This document shows, piece by piece, positions 8,250 through 15,890 of a DNA stretch of 22,228 nucleotides; the stretch's first letter is position 1; each line of letters starts with the position of its first letter. The notes under the pieces were generated by a model. It was not told where the DNA came from. It did not search any database and was given only the letters and a program-made list of their open reading frames with translations. A program made the translations under genes and the position numbers. This stretch comes from Bacteroidales bacterium (GTDB lineage: Bacteria; Bacteroidota; Bacteroidia; Bacteroidales; UBA932), in the NCBI GenBank assembly GCA_017615435.1, contig JAGAAF010000008.1, forward strand, positions 1 to 22,228, written 5' to 3'.

Positions 8250-9284
8250 TTATTCTATAAAAAATTCTCTGCGGTATTTGTAGTCCCTTCGGAGGGCCTT
8301 GAAATCGGCCGGGTTCATCCGGAAGAGGAAATCGTCCGTGAACACGGGGTAATTGTACTGGAAGGTACTCGTCATCTGTCCCTGGCTCATTCCGGTCATA
8401 TTCAGTTTCACGGAGTCCATACCCTCGATGTCCGGGACGGGTACGAAGTCGAACAGCTCGGTTATGCCGAAATAACGGGCGGTGGAGCGCACGGCCATAC
8501 GGGTGCCGCCCAGCTTGCCCTGGTAGGAGTAGCCTGCGATGTGGGGTGTGGCGATATCCACTTCCTCCACCAGCTTCGGGTTTACGTCCGGCTCGCCGTT
8601 CCAGGTGTCTATCACCACCGAATCGAGTTTCGGCAGGGCCCTGAAAAGGGCCTCTTCGTCCACTATCTCGCCGCGGGCGGTGTTGATGAGCATAGCGTCG
8701 TGGCGCATCTTCGCGAAGAACGAATCATTGCACATCCTGCGTGTCGCGTCGGTCAGCGGGACGTGGAGCGTGACTATGTCGGAGTTGGCAAGCAGATAGT
8801 CCAGCGAACAGAATTGTGACGGGCCCTCGGCTTCTTCCCTTGGAGGATCGTATATCAGCACCTTGAAACCTAGCTTGCGGACTGCGCTTTCCACTGCGCT
8901 TCCGCAGTTGCCGCAGCCTATTATTCCTATCGTGGCGCCCATAATGTTGCGGCTTTTGCGCGCCGCACAGCCGAACATAGCGGACAGGACATAGTTCATA
9001 ACGGCTCCGGCGTTGCAGCCGGCGGCCCTGGAGGTGTTGATTCCGTGCTCCTTGCAGTAGGAGAGGTCGATGTGGTCGGAGCCTATGGCGGCGGTCGCGA
9101 TCATCTTCACGTTGGTGCCGTCCAGGAGGGCGGCGTTGCATTTAGTGCGGGTGCGTATGATGAGGCCGTCCACGTTGAGAAGGTCGTTGTGCGAAATCTC
9201 CGCGCCGTCGAGGTAGACTACTTCGCCGTAGGGCTCGAAGACGCCTTCGATAAACGGGATGGATTTCTCGATGACCAGCTTCAT
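8250..9284 (-). CDS. pdxB: 4-phosphoerythronate dehydrogenase (vitamin B6 synthesis)
   Basis: A 344-residue D-2-hydroxyacid dehydrogenase of the PdxB type, which oxidises 4-phosphoerythronate in the DXP-dependent route to pyridoxal 5'-phosphate. The NAD-binding loop is GCGNCG at about 123-128, and the family triad is seen as Arg204 (NTARGEIVDE), Glu231 (TWNGEP) and His248 (ATPHIAGYS). The ending IAGYSYQGKLGGT and a C-terminal domain of roughly 70 residues after the catalytic domain separate PdxB from ordinary phosphoglycerate dehydrogenases. The start overlaps the DUF721 stop (ATGA, 9281-9284). No other pyridoxine gene is in the window. Confidence 0.93.
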   Translation of the reverse strand: MKLVIEKSIPFIEGVFEPYGEVVYLDGAEISHNDLLNVDGLIIRTRTKCNAALLDGTNVKMIATAAIGSDHIDLSYCKEHGINTSRAAGCNAGAVMNYVLSAMFGCAARKSRNIMGATIGIIGCGNCGSAVESAVRKLGFKVLIYDPPREEAEGPSQFCSLDYLLANSDIVTLHVPLTDATRRMCNDSFFAKMRHDAMLINTARGEIVDEEALFRALPKLDSVVIDTWNGEPDVNPKLVEEVDIATPHIAGYSYQGKLGGTRMAVRSTARYFGITELFDFVPVPDIEGMDSVKLNMTGMSQGQMTSTFQYNYPVFTDDFLFRMNPADFKALRRDYKYRREFFIE

Positions 9285-9604
9285 TTCAGAATGAGTTTTT
9301 CGACTTTCTTGAGTTTCGGACTGTCCTTGATGAAGAGTTCGTCTTCGTCAAGTATGGAGTTGATCTTCGCTATCAGCAGGTCCGACTGCATATACAGAAT
9401 GCTGCGGACCACAGAAGAGTTGAGGGTTATCGAGAGGACGCCATCCTTGAAATATCTCTTGATGGTGTTGTCAGCCGCTCCGGAGGCTGCGTCCCAGGCG
9501 AGGAATATACGGTGGCTGTTGTGCGCCGCGCTGATCCCCATAGCCTTGACGTAGCGTATCATCAGGCTGTCCATCCCTTCGGCTGTTTTTCTCTGGACTT
9601 TCAT
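9281..9604 (-). CDS. DUF721 (DciA-like) protein
   Basis: A 107-residue basic protein of the DUF721 family. The central stretch (AWDAASGAADNTIKRYFKDG, then VLSITLNSSVVRSILYMQ) carries the family pattern of a short KH-like fold. DUF721 includes DciA, the replicative helicase loader or operator of bacteria lacking DnaC, but short DUF721 proteins next to recF in Bacteroidota are not proven to have that job. Its ATG overlaps the recF stop by 4 nt and its own stop overlaps pdxB, so it is coupled to DNA replication and repair genes on one side only. The helicase-loader role is inference. Confidence 0.8.
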   Translation of the reverse strand: MKVQRKTAEGMDSLMIRYVKAMGISAAHNSHRIFLAWDAASGAADNTIKRYFKDGVLSITLNSSVVRSILYMQSDLLIAKINSILDEDELFIKDSPKLKKVEKLILK

Positions 9605-10695
9605 TGAAGGGTGAAGACGCCTCCGCTCGTCTGGTAGAAAGTGCTCTCCTCCGTGATTCCGGCTATGATGGTCTCGAGGCGGGATTTGTCCGTGTCAGTA
9701 ATGAATATCTGGCCGAAGTCCTTGCTTGCGACCATCTCCAGAAGGTTCCTCGTGCGGTCGAAGTCCAGTTTGTCGAACAGATCGTCCAGAAGCAGCATAG
9801 GCGCGAAGCCGTACTTTTCCTTCATTATCTCGTACTGGGCGAACTTCAGGGAAATGAGGAAGGATTTCTGCTGGCCCTGCGAACCCACCTTGCGGATGGG
9901 ATCCCCGTCCATAGTGAAGACGAGGTCGTCGCGCTGGATGCCGCAGCTCGTAAATCCGAGCAGCCTGTCTTTGGCGAGGTTCTCCTTCAACAGATCGTAG
10001 AGCGAACCTTTGTCGAGGTCGGAGCGGTATCGGATTCCCACAGACTCGCGGCCGCCGGAGAGCATAGCGTAGAACTTCCCGACCTGGGGCTCTATCGCTT
10101 CCACGAAGGCCTTGCGTTTCTGGAAGATGCGCGTGCCCCATTCGGCGAGGCGTGTGTCTATGGTGTCAAGGATGCTGTCGTCGCAGCCGCCTTTCAGAAC
10201 CACGTTGCGGGTCTGGATAAGCTTGTTGTAGCGCTGCATATCCGCAAGGAACTCGCGGTCTATCTGGGATAGGACTGCATTGGAGAAGCGTCTGCGCTCG
10301 TCGGAGGAGTCGCTCACCAGCGAAGAATCGCCGGGGCAGACCATCACTATCGGCAGCACGCCGATGTGGTCGCTTATCTTCTCGTAAGGCTTGCCGTCGC
10401 GGGTTACTTTCTTCTCTTCTCCTTCGGAGGTCTTGATGCCGAAGCGGGCCTGGAGCCCGTCGTGCATCTCGTAAGTGCCCGCCAGTTCGAAAAAGGATGT
10501 GCCGTGAGTAAAGTTATACTTGTCAGAAGCGCCGAAAGCGCTCTTGGTCATCGAGAGGTAATAGATGGCATCCAGCAGATTGGTCTTACCCTCGCCGTTG
10601 CCTCCGCTCAGGCAGTTGAGGTTGGGGGAAAACTCCAATTCCTGGAGGTTTATGTTCCTCCAGTTCCTAACCACTATTTTCTTGAGTACAGGCAT
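9601..10695 (-). CDS. recF: DNA replication and repair protein RecF
   Basis: A 364-residue SMC-like ATPase that, with RecO and RecR, loads RecA on gapped DNA. Walker A is GGNGEGKTNLLDAI (about 31-44). The ABC-type signature appears as VGSQGQQKSFLISLKFAQ and the Walker B region as MLLLDDLFDKLD, followed by a D-loop and the conserved IFITDTD. These are in the family's order and the length is normal. The gene is 3 nt after the xerC stop and overlaps the DUF721 gene by 4 nt. It is not linked to dnaA or dnaN here, which is usual for Bacteroidota. Confidence 0.96.
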   Translation of the reverse strand: MPVLKKIVVRNWRNINLQELEFSPNLNCLSGGNGEGKTNLLDAIYYLSMTKSAFGASDKYNFTHGTSFFELAGTYEMHDGLQARFGIKTSEGEEKKVTRDGKPYEKISDHIGVLPIVMVCPGDSSLVSDSSDERRRFSNAVLSQIDREFLADMQRYNKLIQTRNVVLKGGCDDSILDTIDTRLAEWGTRIFQKRKAFVEAIEPQVGKFYAMLSGGRESVGIRYRSDLDKGSLYDLLKENLAKDRLLGFTSCGIQRDDLVFTMDGDPIRKVGSQGQQKSFLISLKFAQYEIMKEKYGFAPMLLLDDLFDKLDFDRTRNLLEMVASKDFGQIFITDTDKSRLETIIAGITEESTFYQTSGGVFTLQ

Positions 10696-10698
10696 CGG

Positions 10699-11658
10699 TT
10701 ATTTCTTCGCGGCTCTGGGATGCGCGCTGTTGTACACTTTTTTAAGTTTTTCGATCGAGTTGTGGGTATAGACCTGGGTCGCGGCGAGCGAGGAGTGACC
10801 CAGCAGTTCCTTGATGCTGTTGATGTCAGTTCCTTCGTCCAGCAGTTCTGTGGCGAGAGTATGCCTCAGCACGTGTGGCGACTTCCTTGCCGTGATGTCC
10901 GGCACGGTACCCAATTCTTCCTTCACGGCTCTGTCCACGAACACTGGATACAGCCTTCCTCCGGCCTTCGTCACAAGCAGGGGAGAGTCCGCTCCGCCGA
11001 CCTGTATGCCCATCTTGTCAATCGCACGTAAATATAGTAAAATCTCCTCACAAATTGTCTGCGTGAGGGGTATTTCTCTCATCTTGTCGCCCTTTCCGAG
11101 GACGTGCATTACGCGGCGCGAGGAATCGTAAGAGCGACGCTTGAGCCCGATCAGTTCGGAGCGTCGCATCCCGGTGCCGTAGAGCAGGCTGATGATCAGG
11201 CGCTGGAGCACGCGGGTGTAGAGCTGCGCGTCGCCTTTATCGCCCGGTTTGCCGCTGAAGAGCCGTAGCACTTCGTCGCTTCCGTAGAGGGCCGTCTGCT
11301 CGAAATAATCGTCCATACTTTCTTCGCGGTAGAAGACAGGCAGACGTTTTTCCACCTTCGGGCGGGGCAGCGTGCGGACCGGATTCGTGTCTATGGCCCC
11401 CTGGGCCACAAGCCAACGGCAGAAGCCGCTGAGCACGCTGAGATGCAGACCCACCGTACGTGCGCCCACTCCCTTTTCGTCCATAAGCCACACTTCGTAG
11501 CTGCGCAGGACGGAAGTATTCAGCGATTCGACTATGTCTTCCGGGGCTGCGAAAGCGCCGAATTGCTCCAGGATCTCGCGGTACACGGCCTGCGTACGGG
11601 ATGAGTATCGCTTCACTCCGCTGACGTAGGCAAGGTATTTCTTCACGGGGTCCGTCAT
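10699..11658 (-). CDS. xerC: Tyrosine recombinase of the XerC/XerD family
   Basis: A 319-residue site-specific recombinase. The N-terminal SAM-like DNA-binding domain covers about residues 1-95 and the catalytic domain the rest. Catalytic residues are visible: Arg165 (GTGMRRSELIGL), Lys189 (LGKGDKMREIPL), His262 and Arg265 (SPHVLRHTLAT), His288 (LLGHSSL) and nucleophile Tyr297 (TQVYTH). This is the full set for dimer resolution at dif. A Gly/Lys/Asp-rich insertion (FSGKPGDKGDAQLY, about 134-147) comes just before the first catalytic motif. XerC and XerD cannot be told apart with certainty from one gene; context, between Abi_2 and recF with no mobile-element genes, suggests the housekeeping copy. 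The start overlaps the Abi_2 stop (ATGA). Confidence 0.88.
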   Translation of the reverse strand: MTDPVKKYLAYVSGVKRYSSRTQAVYREILEQFGAFAAPEDIVESLNTSVLRSYEVWLMDEKGVGARTVGLHLSVLSGFCRWLVAQGAIDTNPVRTLPRPKVEKRLPVFYREESMDDYFEQTALYGSDEVLRLFSGKPGDKGDAQLYTRVLQRLIISLLYGTGMRRSELIGLKRRSYDSSRRVMHVLGKGDKMREIPLTQTICEEILLYLRAIDKMGIQVGGADSPLLVTKAGGRLYPVFVDRAVKEELGTVPDITARKSPHVLRHTLATELLDEGTDINSIKELLGHSSLAATQVYTHNSIEKLKKVYNSAHPRAAKK

Positions 11659-12551
11659 TGCCAGAATGGGTCTTCCTCCCAGTTCTCGGGGAAACCCATC
11701 AAAGCGGGATCGGCGACGGGGTAATTGTGGACAAGCGTCTTGAGGCGCTGAGTGAAAGTATTTTCGGGTTTTACCGTGTTCTGCAGGTATTTGATGATGC
11801 AGAGTGTCAGGTAAACGTGCTCGGATGCGTCCGGAAGTTGCTCGGGAAACAGGCCTCTGTGAGTGTCGGGAACCAGAGCGGGCACGCTGAGGGTCTTGTT
11901 CCAGAGACGGTTATGGTGCGCGCACATATTCCTGATGTACACCAGATGGTGCAGCCAGGAGATGAAAACGTCGTCGGGAACTCCGTAATTGACCGCTATC
12001 TTCACTCTGAGCGGGCCGGGTTTCATTGCTGCGTACAAACTCGCGAGTGTGCCCATACTGGTCGCCTCGAGGGCGAGCCAGCACGGCGGAAGGGGATTGG
12101 AGTACTTTTGGTAGAAACGCTTGATGGCGTCGTTATCCGAGCGCTGGACCTCGGAGGTGAGGTGGCGCATTATCTCGCGGTGCTCGCCCTTGCTGCGGAA
12201 ATAGTCCGGGTTCATATACCAGTAGCCGGAGTCGTCCGACGAAGAGGAGTAAGCCATCTTGGCGCGGATGGAGATCTCGATCTTCTCCATTTCGTGGAAG
12301 ATAAGCTCGCGCAGACGCCTGTCGAAGCCGTAGAGTGCGTAGGCCTGCTCCATAGTCGCGCCTTCCTTGAAGCGATGGTTGGCACGTTCGGCCATAAATG
12401 GCACGAGGTAGCTCTTGAAACGGGAGTAGCTGATGTTCTGCAGGACGCGCAGGGCTTTCTTCTCATCCTTGATGATGAGACCCTGGCTTTTGAGTAGCCG
12501 TATCTGGTCTTCGAAAGACAGTGCGCTGCCGTGGAACTCTGTTTTCAGCAT
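11655..12551 (-). CDS. Abi_2 (AbiD/AbiF-type) HEPN-domain protein
   Basis: A 298-residue protein of the Abi_2 family, named for phage abortive-infection proteins. The C-terminal half holds the HEPN RNase motif RxxxxH as Arg207 to His212 (YIRNMCAHHNRLWN), and the N-terminal half has the family stretch YGFDRRLRELIFHEMEKIE (about 74-92). HEPN proteins of this kind usually cleave RNA in response to phage or stress; activity here is inferred from the intact motif. The frame is open upstream to 12830, but that part is antisense to the neighbouring gene, and the ATG at 12551 gives the normal start MLKTEFHGSALSFEDQIRLL. It is the first gene of a run that continues into xerC (4-nt overlap), recF, DUF721, pdxB and DUF4301. 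No antitoxin gene follows. Confidence 0.88.
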   Translation of the reverse strand: MLKTEFHGSALSFEDQIRLLKSQGLIIKDEKKALRVLQNISYSRFKSYLVPFMAERANHRFKEGATMEQAYALYGFDRRLRELIFHEMEKIEISIRAKMAYSSSSDDSGYWYMNPDYFRSKGEHREIMRHLTSEVQRSDNDAIKRFYQKYSNPLPPCWLALEATSMGTLASLYAAMKPGPLRVKIAVNYGVPDDVFISWLHHLVYIRNMCAHHNRLWNKTLSVPALVPDTHRGLFPEQLPDASEHVYLTLCIIKYLQNTVKPENTFTQRLKTLVHNYPVADPALMGFPENWEEDPFWQ

Positions 12552-12558
12552 AGTAGAG

Positions 12559-12566
12559 CAAATATA
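12559..12566 (-). promoter_or_regulatory. -7 box for the Abi_2-xerC-recF operon
   Basis: Minus-strand TATATTTG matches TAnnTTTG exactly and ends 7 nt before the Abi_2 ATG at 12551, so the transcript would have almost no leader. No clear TTG was found at the -33 spacing, which lowers confidence. Confidence 0.5.
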
Positions 12567-12578
12567 ACAAAAATGGAT

Positions 12579-12586
12579 TAAATTTG
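12579..12586 (+). promoter_or_regulatory. -7 box for the HsdR_N-cca-ansA operon
   Basis: Plus-strand TAAATTTG matches TAnnTTTG and ends 5 nt before the ATG at 12592, again predicting a leaderless or nearly leaderless mRNA. No good -33 box was seen. The opposing -7 box for Abi_2 lies 12 nt away, so polymerase binding at one should block the other. Confidence 0.5.
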
Positions 12587-12591
12587 TGCGT

Positions 12592-12993
12592 ATGAAGCAG
12601 ATATGGGACCCGTTGAGGCGCAAAATGGTCGCACTTACTCCTGAGGAGCAGGTGCGCCAGTGGTTCATCGGCGTCCTGCGTGACTCTTTCGGAGTGCCGG
12701 AGCATATGATGGGCAGCGAGGTCGCGTTTGAATTCGGTAAAAAACAGTACAGGGCGGACATAGTGCTTTTCTCGCGGGAAGGCAAGCCGCTCGGGGTTGT
12801 CGAATGCAAGCGCCCGGAGGTGGAAATCACGGAGGAAGTGGTGCGTCAGGCTATGCGTTACAACGCGGTGCTGGACGTAAGGTTCATTTTCCTCACTAAC
12901 GGAAATAATACTTATCTTTACGGCAGGGAAGGCGAGCGTTTTGTCCGCCTGTCCTCAGTGCCCACATTCGAAGAGATGCTATGCCCACGATAG
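12592..12993 (+). CDS. Stand-alone PD-(D/E)XK protein of the HsdR N-terminal (HSDR_N_2) type
   Basis: A 133-residue protein similar to the N-terminal nuclease domain of type I restriction subunit R, without helicase or other domains. The nuclease core is visible: Glu43 (GSEVAFEF), Asp56 (YRADIVLF), Glu71-x-Lys73 (GVVECKRPEV) and a downstream QxxxY (Gln86, Tyr90; RQAMRYNAV). The N-terminus WDPLRRKMVALTPEEQVRQW is characteristic of a widespread Bacteroidota family whose role I do not know. The ATG at 12592 is preferred to the GTG at 12586 because the -7 box ends there. The stop overlaps cca by 13 nt. There are no hsdM or hsdS genes, so this is not a classical restriction system. Confidence 0.85.
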   Translation: MKQIWDPLRRKMVALTPEEQVRQWFIGVLRDSFGVPEHMMGSEVAFEFGKKQYRADIVLFSREGKPLGVVECKRPEVEITEEVVRQAMRYNAVLDVRFIFLTNGNNTYLYGREGERFVRLSSVPTFEEMLCPR

Positions 12994-14423
12994 TGCCGCA
13001 GTACCTGGACCGCAAGATCTTCCGCCTCGTCAGCGACGTCGCGGAGGAGCGCGGCGTGCGTGCCTTCGTAATCGGGGGATATGTGCGCGACTGTTTCCTC
13101 GGACGTCCTTCCTGCGACATAGACATAGTCGTGGAAGGCAGCGGGATAGAGTTCGCCCGCGCGGTCGGCGAGAAGACCCATTCGTATGTGTCGTATTTCA
13201 AGAATTTCGGCACTGCGATGCTGCATTACGAGGGCGACGAAATCGAGTTCGTGGGTGCGCGCAAGGAATCTTACCGCCGTGAATCACGCAAGCCGATAGT
13301 GGAAAACGGTACCCTTCAGGACGATCAGGAGAGGCGCGATTTCACCATCAACGCGATGGCATTTTCGCTTCAGAAAGATTCTTTCGGCGAGCTCGTGGAC
13401 CCGTTTGGAGGCATCAAAGACCTGGCGGCCGGGATAATCAGGACCCCGCTGGATCCTGACACGACTTACTCGGACGATCCTCTGCGTATGCTCAGGGCCG
13501 TGCGTTTCGCGACCAAGCTCTCGAATCCCGGACAGACCTTCACTATAGTCCCGGAATCACTCGAATCGATGCGCCGTATGGCCGACAGGTTGAGCATACT
13601 GTCCGTGGAACGTATAACGGAAGAACTGAACAAGATGCTGGTCACGCTCAGGCCTTCTATGGCCTTCGAGCTGATGGAGCAGACAGGCCTGCTTCAGCGT
13701 ATCCTGCCCGAACTGTGCGCCCTCAAGGGCGTGGAGACCCAGGAAGGCAAAGGCCACAAGGAGAACTTCTCGCACACGTTGATGGTGCTGGACAATGTGG
13801 CCGCGACGGACGGTCCTGAGCCGAAACTCTGGCTGCGCTGGGCCGCGCTGCTGCACGATATAGGCAAGCCTGCCTCCAAGCGTTTCGACCCGTCCACGGG
13901 ATGGACCTTCCACGGTCACGACCTGATAGGCTCGCGTATGGTGCCGAAGATATTCGAGCGCCTCAAGCTCCCGATCGACGCGATGAAGTACGTGAAGAAG
14001 CTGGTGTGGCTGCACCTCCGCCCGATAGCGCTTGTGGACGACGGCGTGACCGATTCCGCCGTAAGGCGTCTGCTTTTCGATGCGGGAGAGGATATAGAGG
14101 ACCTGATGATACTCTGCAGGGCGGACGTCACATCGAAGAATCCCGCCAAGGTCGCGAGAATCCAGTCCAATTTCTCGCTGGTGGAGAACAAGCTCGTGGA
14201 GGTGGAGGAGAAGGACAAAATCAGGAATTTCAAGAACCCGATTACGGGCGAGCACGTGATGGAGGTCTACGGCCTCGATCCCTGCAATACCATCGGTGTT
14301 CTTAAGGAAGCCGTCAAGGAGGCTATCCTGGACGGAGTTATAGAAAACAATTTCGAGCAGGCGGACGCCTTTATGAGGGTCAAGGCCGCTGAAATGGGGC
14401 TTAAAGAAGTGGGCAATGAATAA
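12981..14423 (+). CDS. cca: CCA tRNA nucleotidyltransferase with HD domain
   Basis: A 480-residue class II enzyme that adds or repairs the 3' CCA of tRNAs. The polymerase head has GGYVRD (32-37), the metal-binding DID pair (Asp46, Asp48), RRDFTINAMAF (about 118-128) and DPLRMLRAVRFA. An HD phosphohydrolase-like domain follows, with RWAALLHDIGKPASKRF and a later histidine motif, and a C-terminal domain ends the protein. The tRNA-Val and tmRNA genes in this window both lack an encoded CCA, which fits a need for this enzyme. A poly(A) polymerase cannot be excluded by motif alone, but the HD domain and length favour CCA addition. It overlaps both neighbours (13 and 8 nt), so it is translated as part of the operon. 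Confidence 0.92.
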   Translation: MPTIVPQYLDRKIFRLVSDVAEERGVRAFVIGGYVRDCFLGRPSCDIDIVVEGSGIEFARAVGEKTHSYVSYFKNFGTAMLHYEGDEIEFVGARKESYRRESRKPIVENGTLQDDQERRDFTINAMAFSLQKDSFGELVDPFGGIKDLAAGIIRTPLDPDTTYSDDPLRMLRAVRFATKLSNPGQTFTIVPESLESMRRMADRLSILSVERITEELNKMLVTLRPSMAFELMEQTGLLQRILPELCALKGVETQEGKGHKENFSHTLMVLDNVAATDGPEPKLWLRWAALLHDIGKPASKRFDPSTGWTFHGHDLIGSRMVPKIFERLKLPIDAMKYVKKLVWLHLRPIALVDDGVTDSAVRRLLFDAGEDIEDLMILCRADVTSKNPAKVARIQSNFSLVENKLVEVEEKDKIRNFKNPITGEHVMEVYGLDPCNTIGVLKEAVKEAILDGVIENNFEQADAFMRVKAAEMGLKEVGNE

Positions 14424-15435
14424 TACTTCGGTACTCATTATCTACACGGGCGGGACCATCGGAATGAAGATGGATCCGCAGGTGGGGGCGCTGCGTCCCT
14501 TCGATTTCGACCAGATACTTGGGGAAGTGCCAGAGCTCAAGAAGTTCGCCGGCACCATCGATTCTTACTCTTTCGATCCTTTGATCGACTCTTCGGACAT
14601 CGACCCGGAGATGTGGAAGAAAATGGCCGTGACCATAAGGGACAATTACGACCGCTACGACGGTTTCGTGGTGCTTCACGGCACAGATACTATGTCGTAT
14701 TCCGCGTCCGCGCTGAGTTTTATGCTGCACAATCTCGGCAAACCGGTCATCTTCACCGGCAGTCAGCTCCCCGTGGGCGCACCCCGTACGGACGGCAAGG
14801 AGAACCTCGTGTCGGCTGTGGAGATAGCGGCTGCAAAGAATCCCGACGGCAGCGCCAGAGTCCCCGAGGTGGCGATCTACTTCGGCTCGCGGCTTATGCG
14901 CGGCAACCGGACCACCAAAGTCAGCGCCGAGAGTTTCGAAGCCTTCCGTTCGCCGAATCTCGAGCCGCTCGCCGAGACTGGCATCAACATCCGGTACAAC
15001 GACCTTATTATCCGCAAGTGGAACGGCCTTCCGCTGGTGGTGTCACTGGGACTGGATACCCGCGTGTCGATCCTGAAAATCCATCCCGGCATCACTCCTC
15101 AGGTCGTGCGCAACATCCTCCTCGGCCCGGAAACGAGGGCGGTAATCATAGAGACCTACGGCTCGGGCAACGCGCCGTCGGCACCGTGGTTTCTGGATCT
15201 TGTCCGCGAGGCGGCCGAATCGAAGATACTGATGAACGTGACGCAGTGCGCGGCGGGGAAAGTGGATATGGACCTGTACGCCACGGGCAAGCAGATGAAG
15301 GATGCCGGAGTGATCTCGGGGGCTGATATTACCACTGAAGCAATGCTTGCCAAACTCTTCCATCTTCTGGGGTCGGGTATGTCCGACAATGACATCAAGA
15401 AGCACCTTGGAGCGAACTTGAAGGGAGAGGTATAG
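14416..15435 (+). CDS. ansA: Type I L-asparaginase (cytoplasmic)
   Basis: A 339-residue asparaginase that hydrolyses L-asparagine to aspartate and ammonia. The first active-site motif is TGGTIGM (11-17), with Thr14 as the expected nucleophile. The second is VLHGTDTMSYSASALS (86-101), with Thr90 and Asp91. The family Lys is likely Lys168 (MRGNRTTKVSA). There is no signal peptide, and the length and the start MNNTSVLIIYTGG fit the cytoplasmic type I (AnsA) form rather than the periplasmic type II. It overlaps the cca stop by 8 nt and is followed after 21 nt by a secreted protein gene. The link to tRNA maturation appears to be one of operon position only. Confidence 0.93.
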   Translation: MNNTSVLIIYTGGTIGMKMDPQVGALRPFDFDQILGEVPELKKFAGTIDSYSFDPLIDSSDIDPEMWKKMAVTIRDNYDRYDGFVVLHGTDTMSYSASALSFMLHNLGKPVIFTGSQLPVGAPRTDGKENLVSAVEIAAAKNPDGSARVPEVAIYFGSRLMRGNRTTKVSAESFEAFRSPNLEPLAETGINIRYNDLIIRKWNGLPLVVSLGLDTRVSILKIHPGITPQVVRNILLGPETRAVIIETYGSGNAPSAPWFLDLVREAAESKILMNVTQCAAGKVDMDLYATGKQMKDAGVISGADITTEAMLAKLFHLLGSGMSDNDIKKHLGANLKGEV

Positions 15436-15456
15436 ATTTTGAATCTTCTTTCGAAT

Positions 15457-15885
15457 ATGAAACGTTTTATTATATCGGCGCTGATACTCCTGGCTGCTTT
15501 TTCAGGCGTGTCTTTCGCGCAAAGCAGACTTGACGCCGCCACCCTCGCGAAGAGGGAAGCGCGCAAGAATCTGGTCATCAAAGAATGGAATACGGACGCG
15601 AAGTCCAAGACAAAGTGGCTGGACAGGGTAACCAAGTATGACGAGTTCGGCCGCAAGGTGGAGGAGATCGAGTACAACCAGTACGGAATGGCGTGGAGGG
15701 AGGTCTACGAGTACGATCCGGTCGTGGACAAGATCGCCAAGGAGACCAAGTACAACGCGAAGAACAGGCCTGTCCTTATCCGCAAGTATGAGTATGATGA
15801 GGACGGAACGAGGAAAAAGCAGTATAACTACTCTCCCAACGGCCGCCTTATGACCATCAAGGTCTTCGAGTATTCTTCAGAGTAG
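15457..15885 (+). CDS. Small secreted YD-repeat-like protein
   Basis: A 142-residue protein of unknown function. An N-terminal signal peptide is clear (MKRFIISALILLAAFSGVSFAQ, cleaved at SFA-Q). The mature part is made of imperfect units of about 20 residues with Tyr-Asp or Tyr-Asn followed by Gly or Asn-Arg: KYDEFGRKVEE, EYNQYGMAW, KYNAKNRPVLIRKYEYDEDG and NYSPNGRLM. These resemble YD/RHS or MORN-like beta repeats, but there is no RHS core or toxin domain. The ATG at 15457 was chosen over an upstream TTG at 15439 because the signal peptide starts there. It is 5 nt from the VTC polymerase gene, so a role in that module is likely but unproven. TATAGATTTTG near 15431 is a poor promoter candidate. 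Confidence 0.75.
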   Translation: MKRFIISALILLAAFSGVSFAQSRLDAATLAKREARKNLVIKEWNTDAKSKTKWLDRVTKYDEFGRKVEEIEYNQYGMAWREVYEYDPVVDKIAKETKYNAKNRPVLIRKYEYDEDGTRKKQYNYSPNGRLMTIKVFEYSSE

Positions 15886-15890
15886 TTTTT

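Noticed and set aside
10699..11658. Integrase of a mobile element
   Set aside because: No att-like repeats beside the gene, no transfer or phage genes, and it is fused by overlaps into a housekeeping operon; nearby tRNA-Val is 9 kb away and intact.
12552..12830. Upstream extension of the Abi_2 gene by 93 codons
   Set aside because: It is antisense to the PD-(D/E)XK gene and covers the divergent promoters; the ATG at 12551 gives the normal family start.
12592..12993. Classical type I restriction system
   Set aside because: Only the nuclease-like N-terminal domain is present; no helicase part, hsdM or hsdS is nearby.
13557..14438. 293-codon minus-strand open frame opposite cca
   Set aside because: Antisense shadow; His/Arg/Leu-rich composition without a domain.
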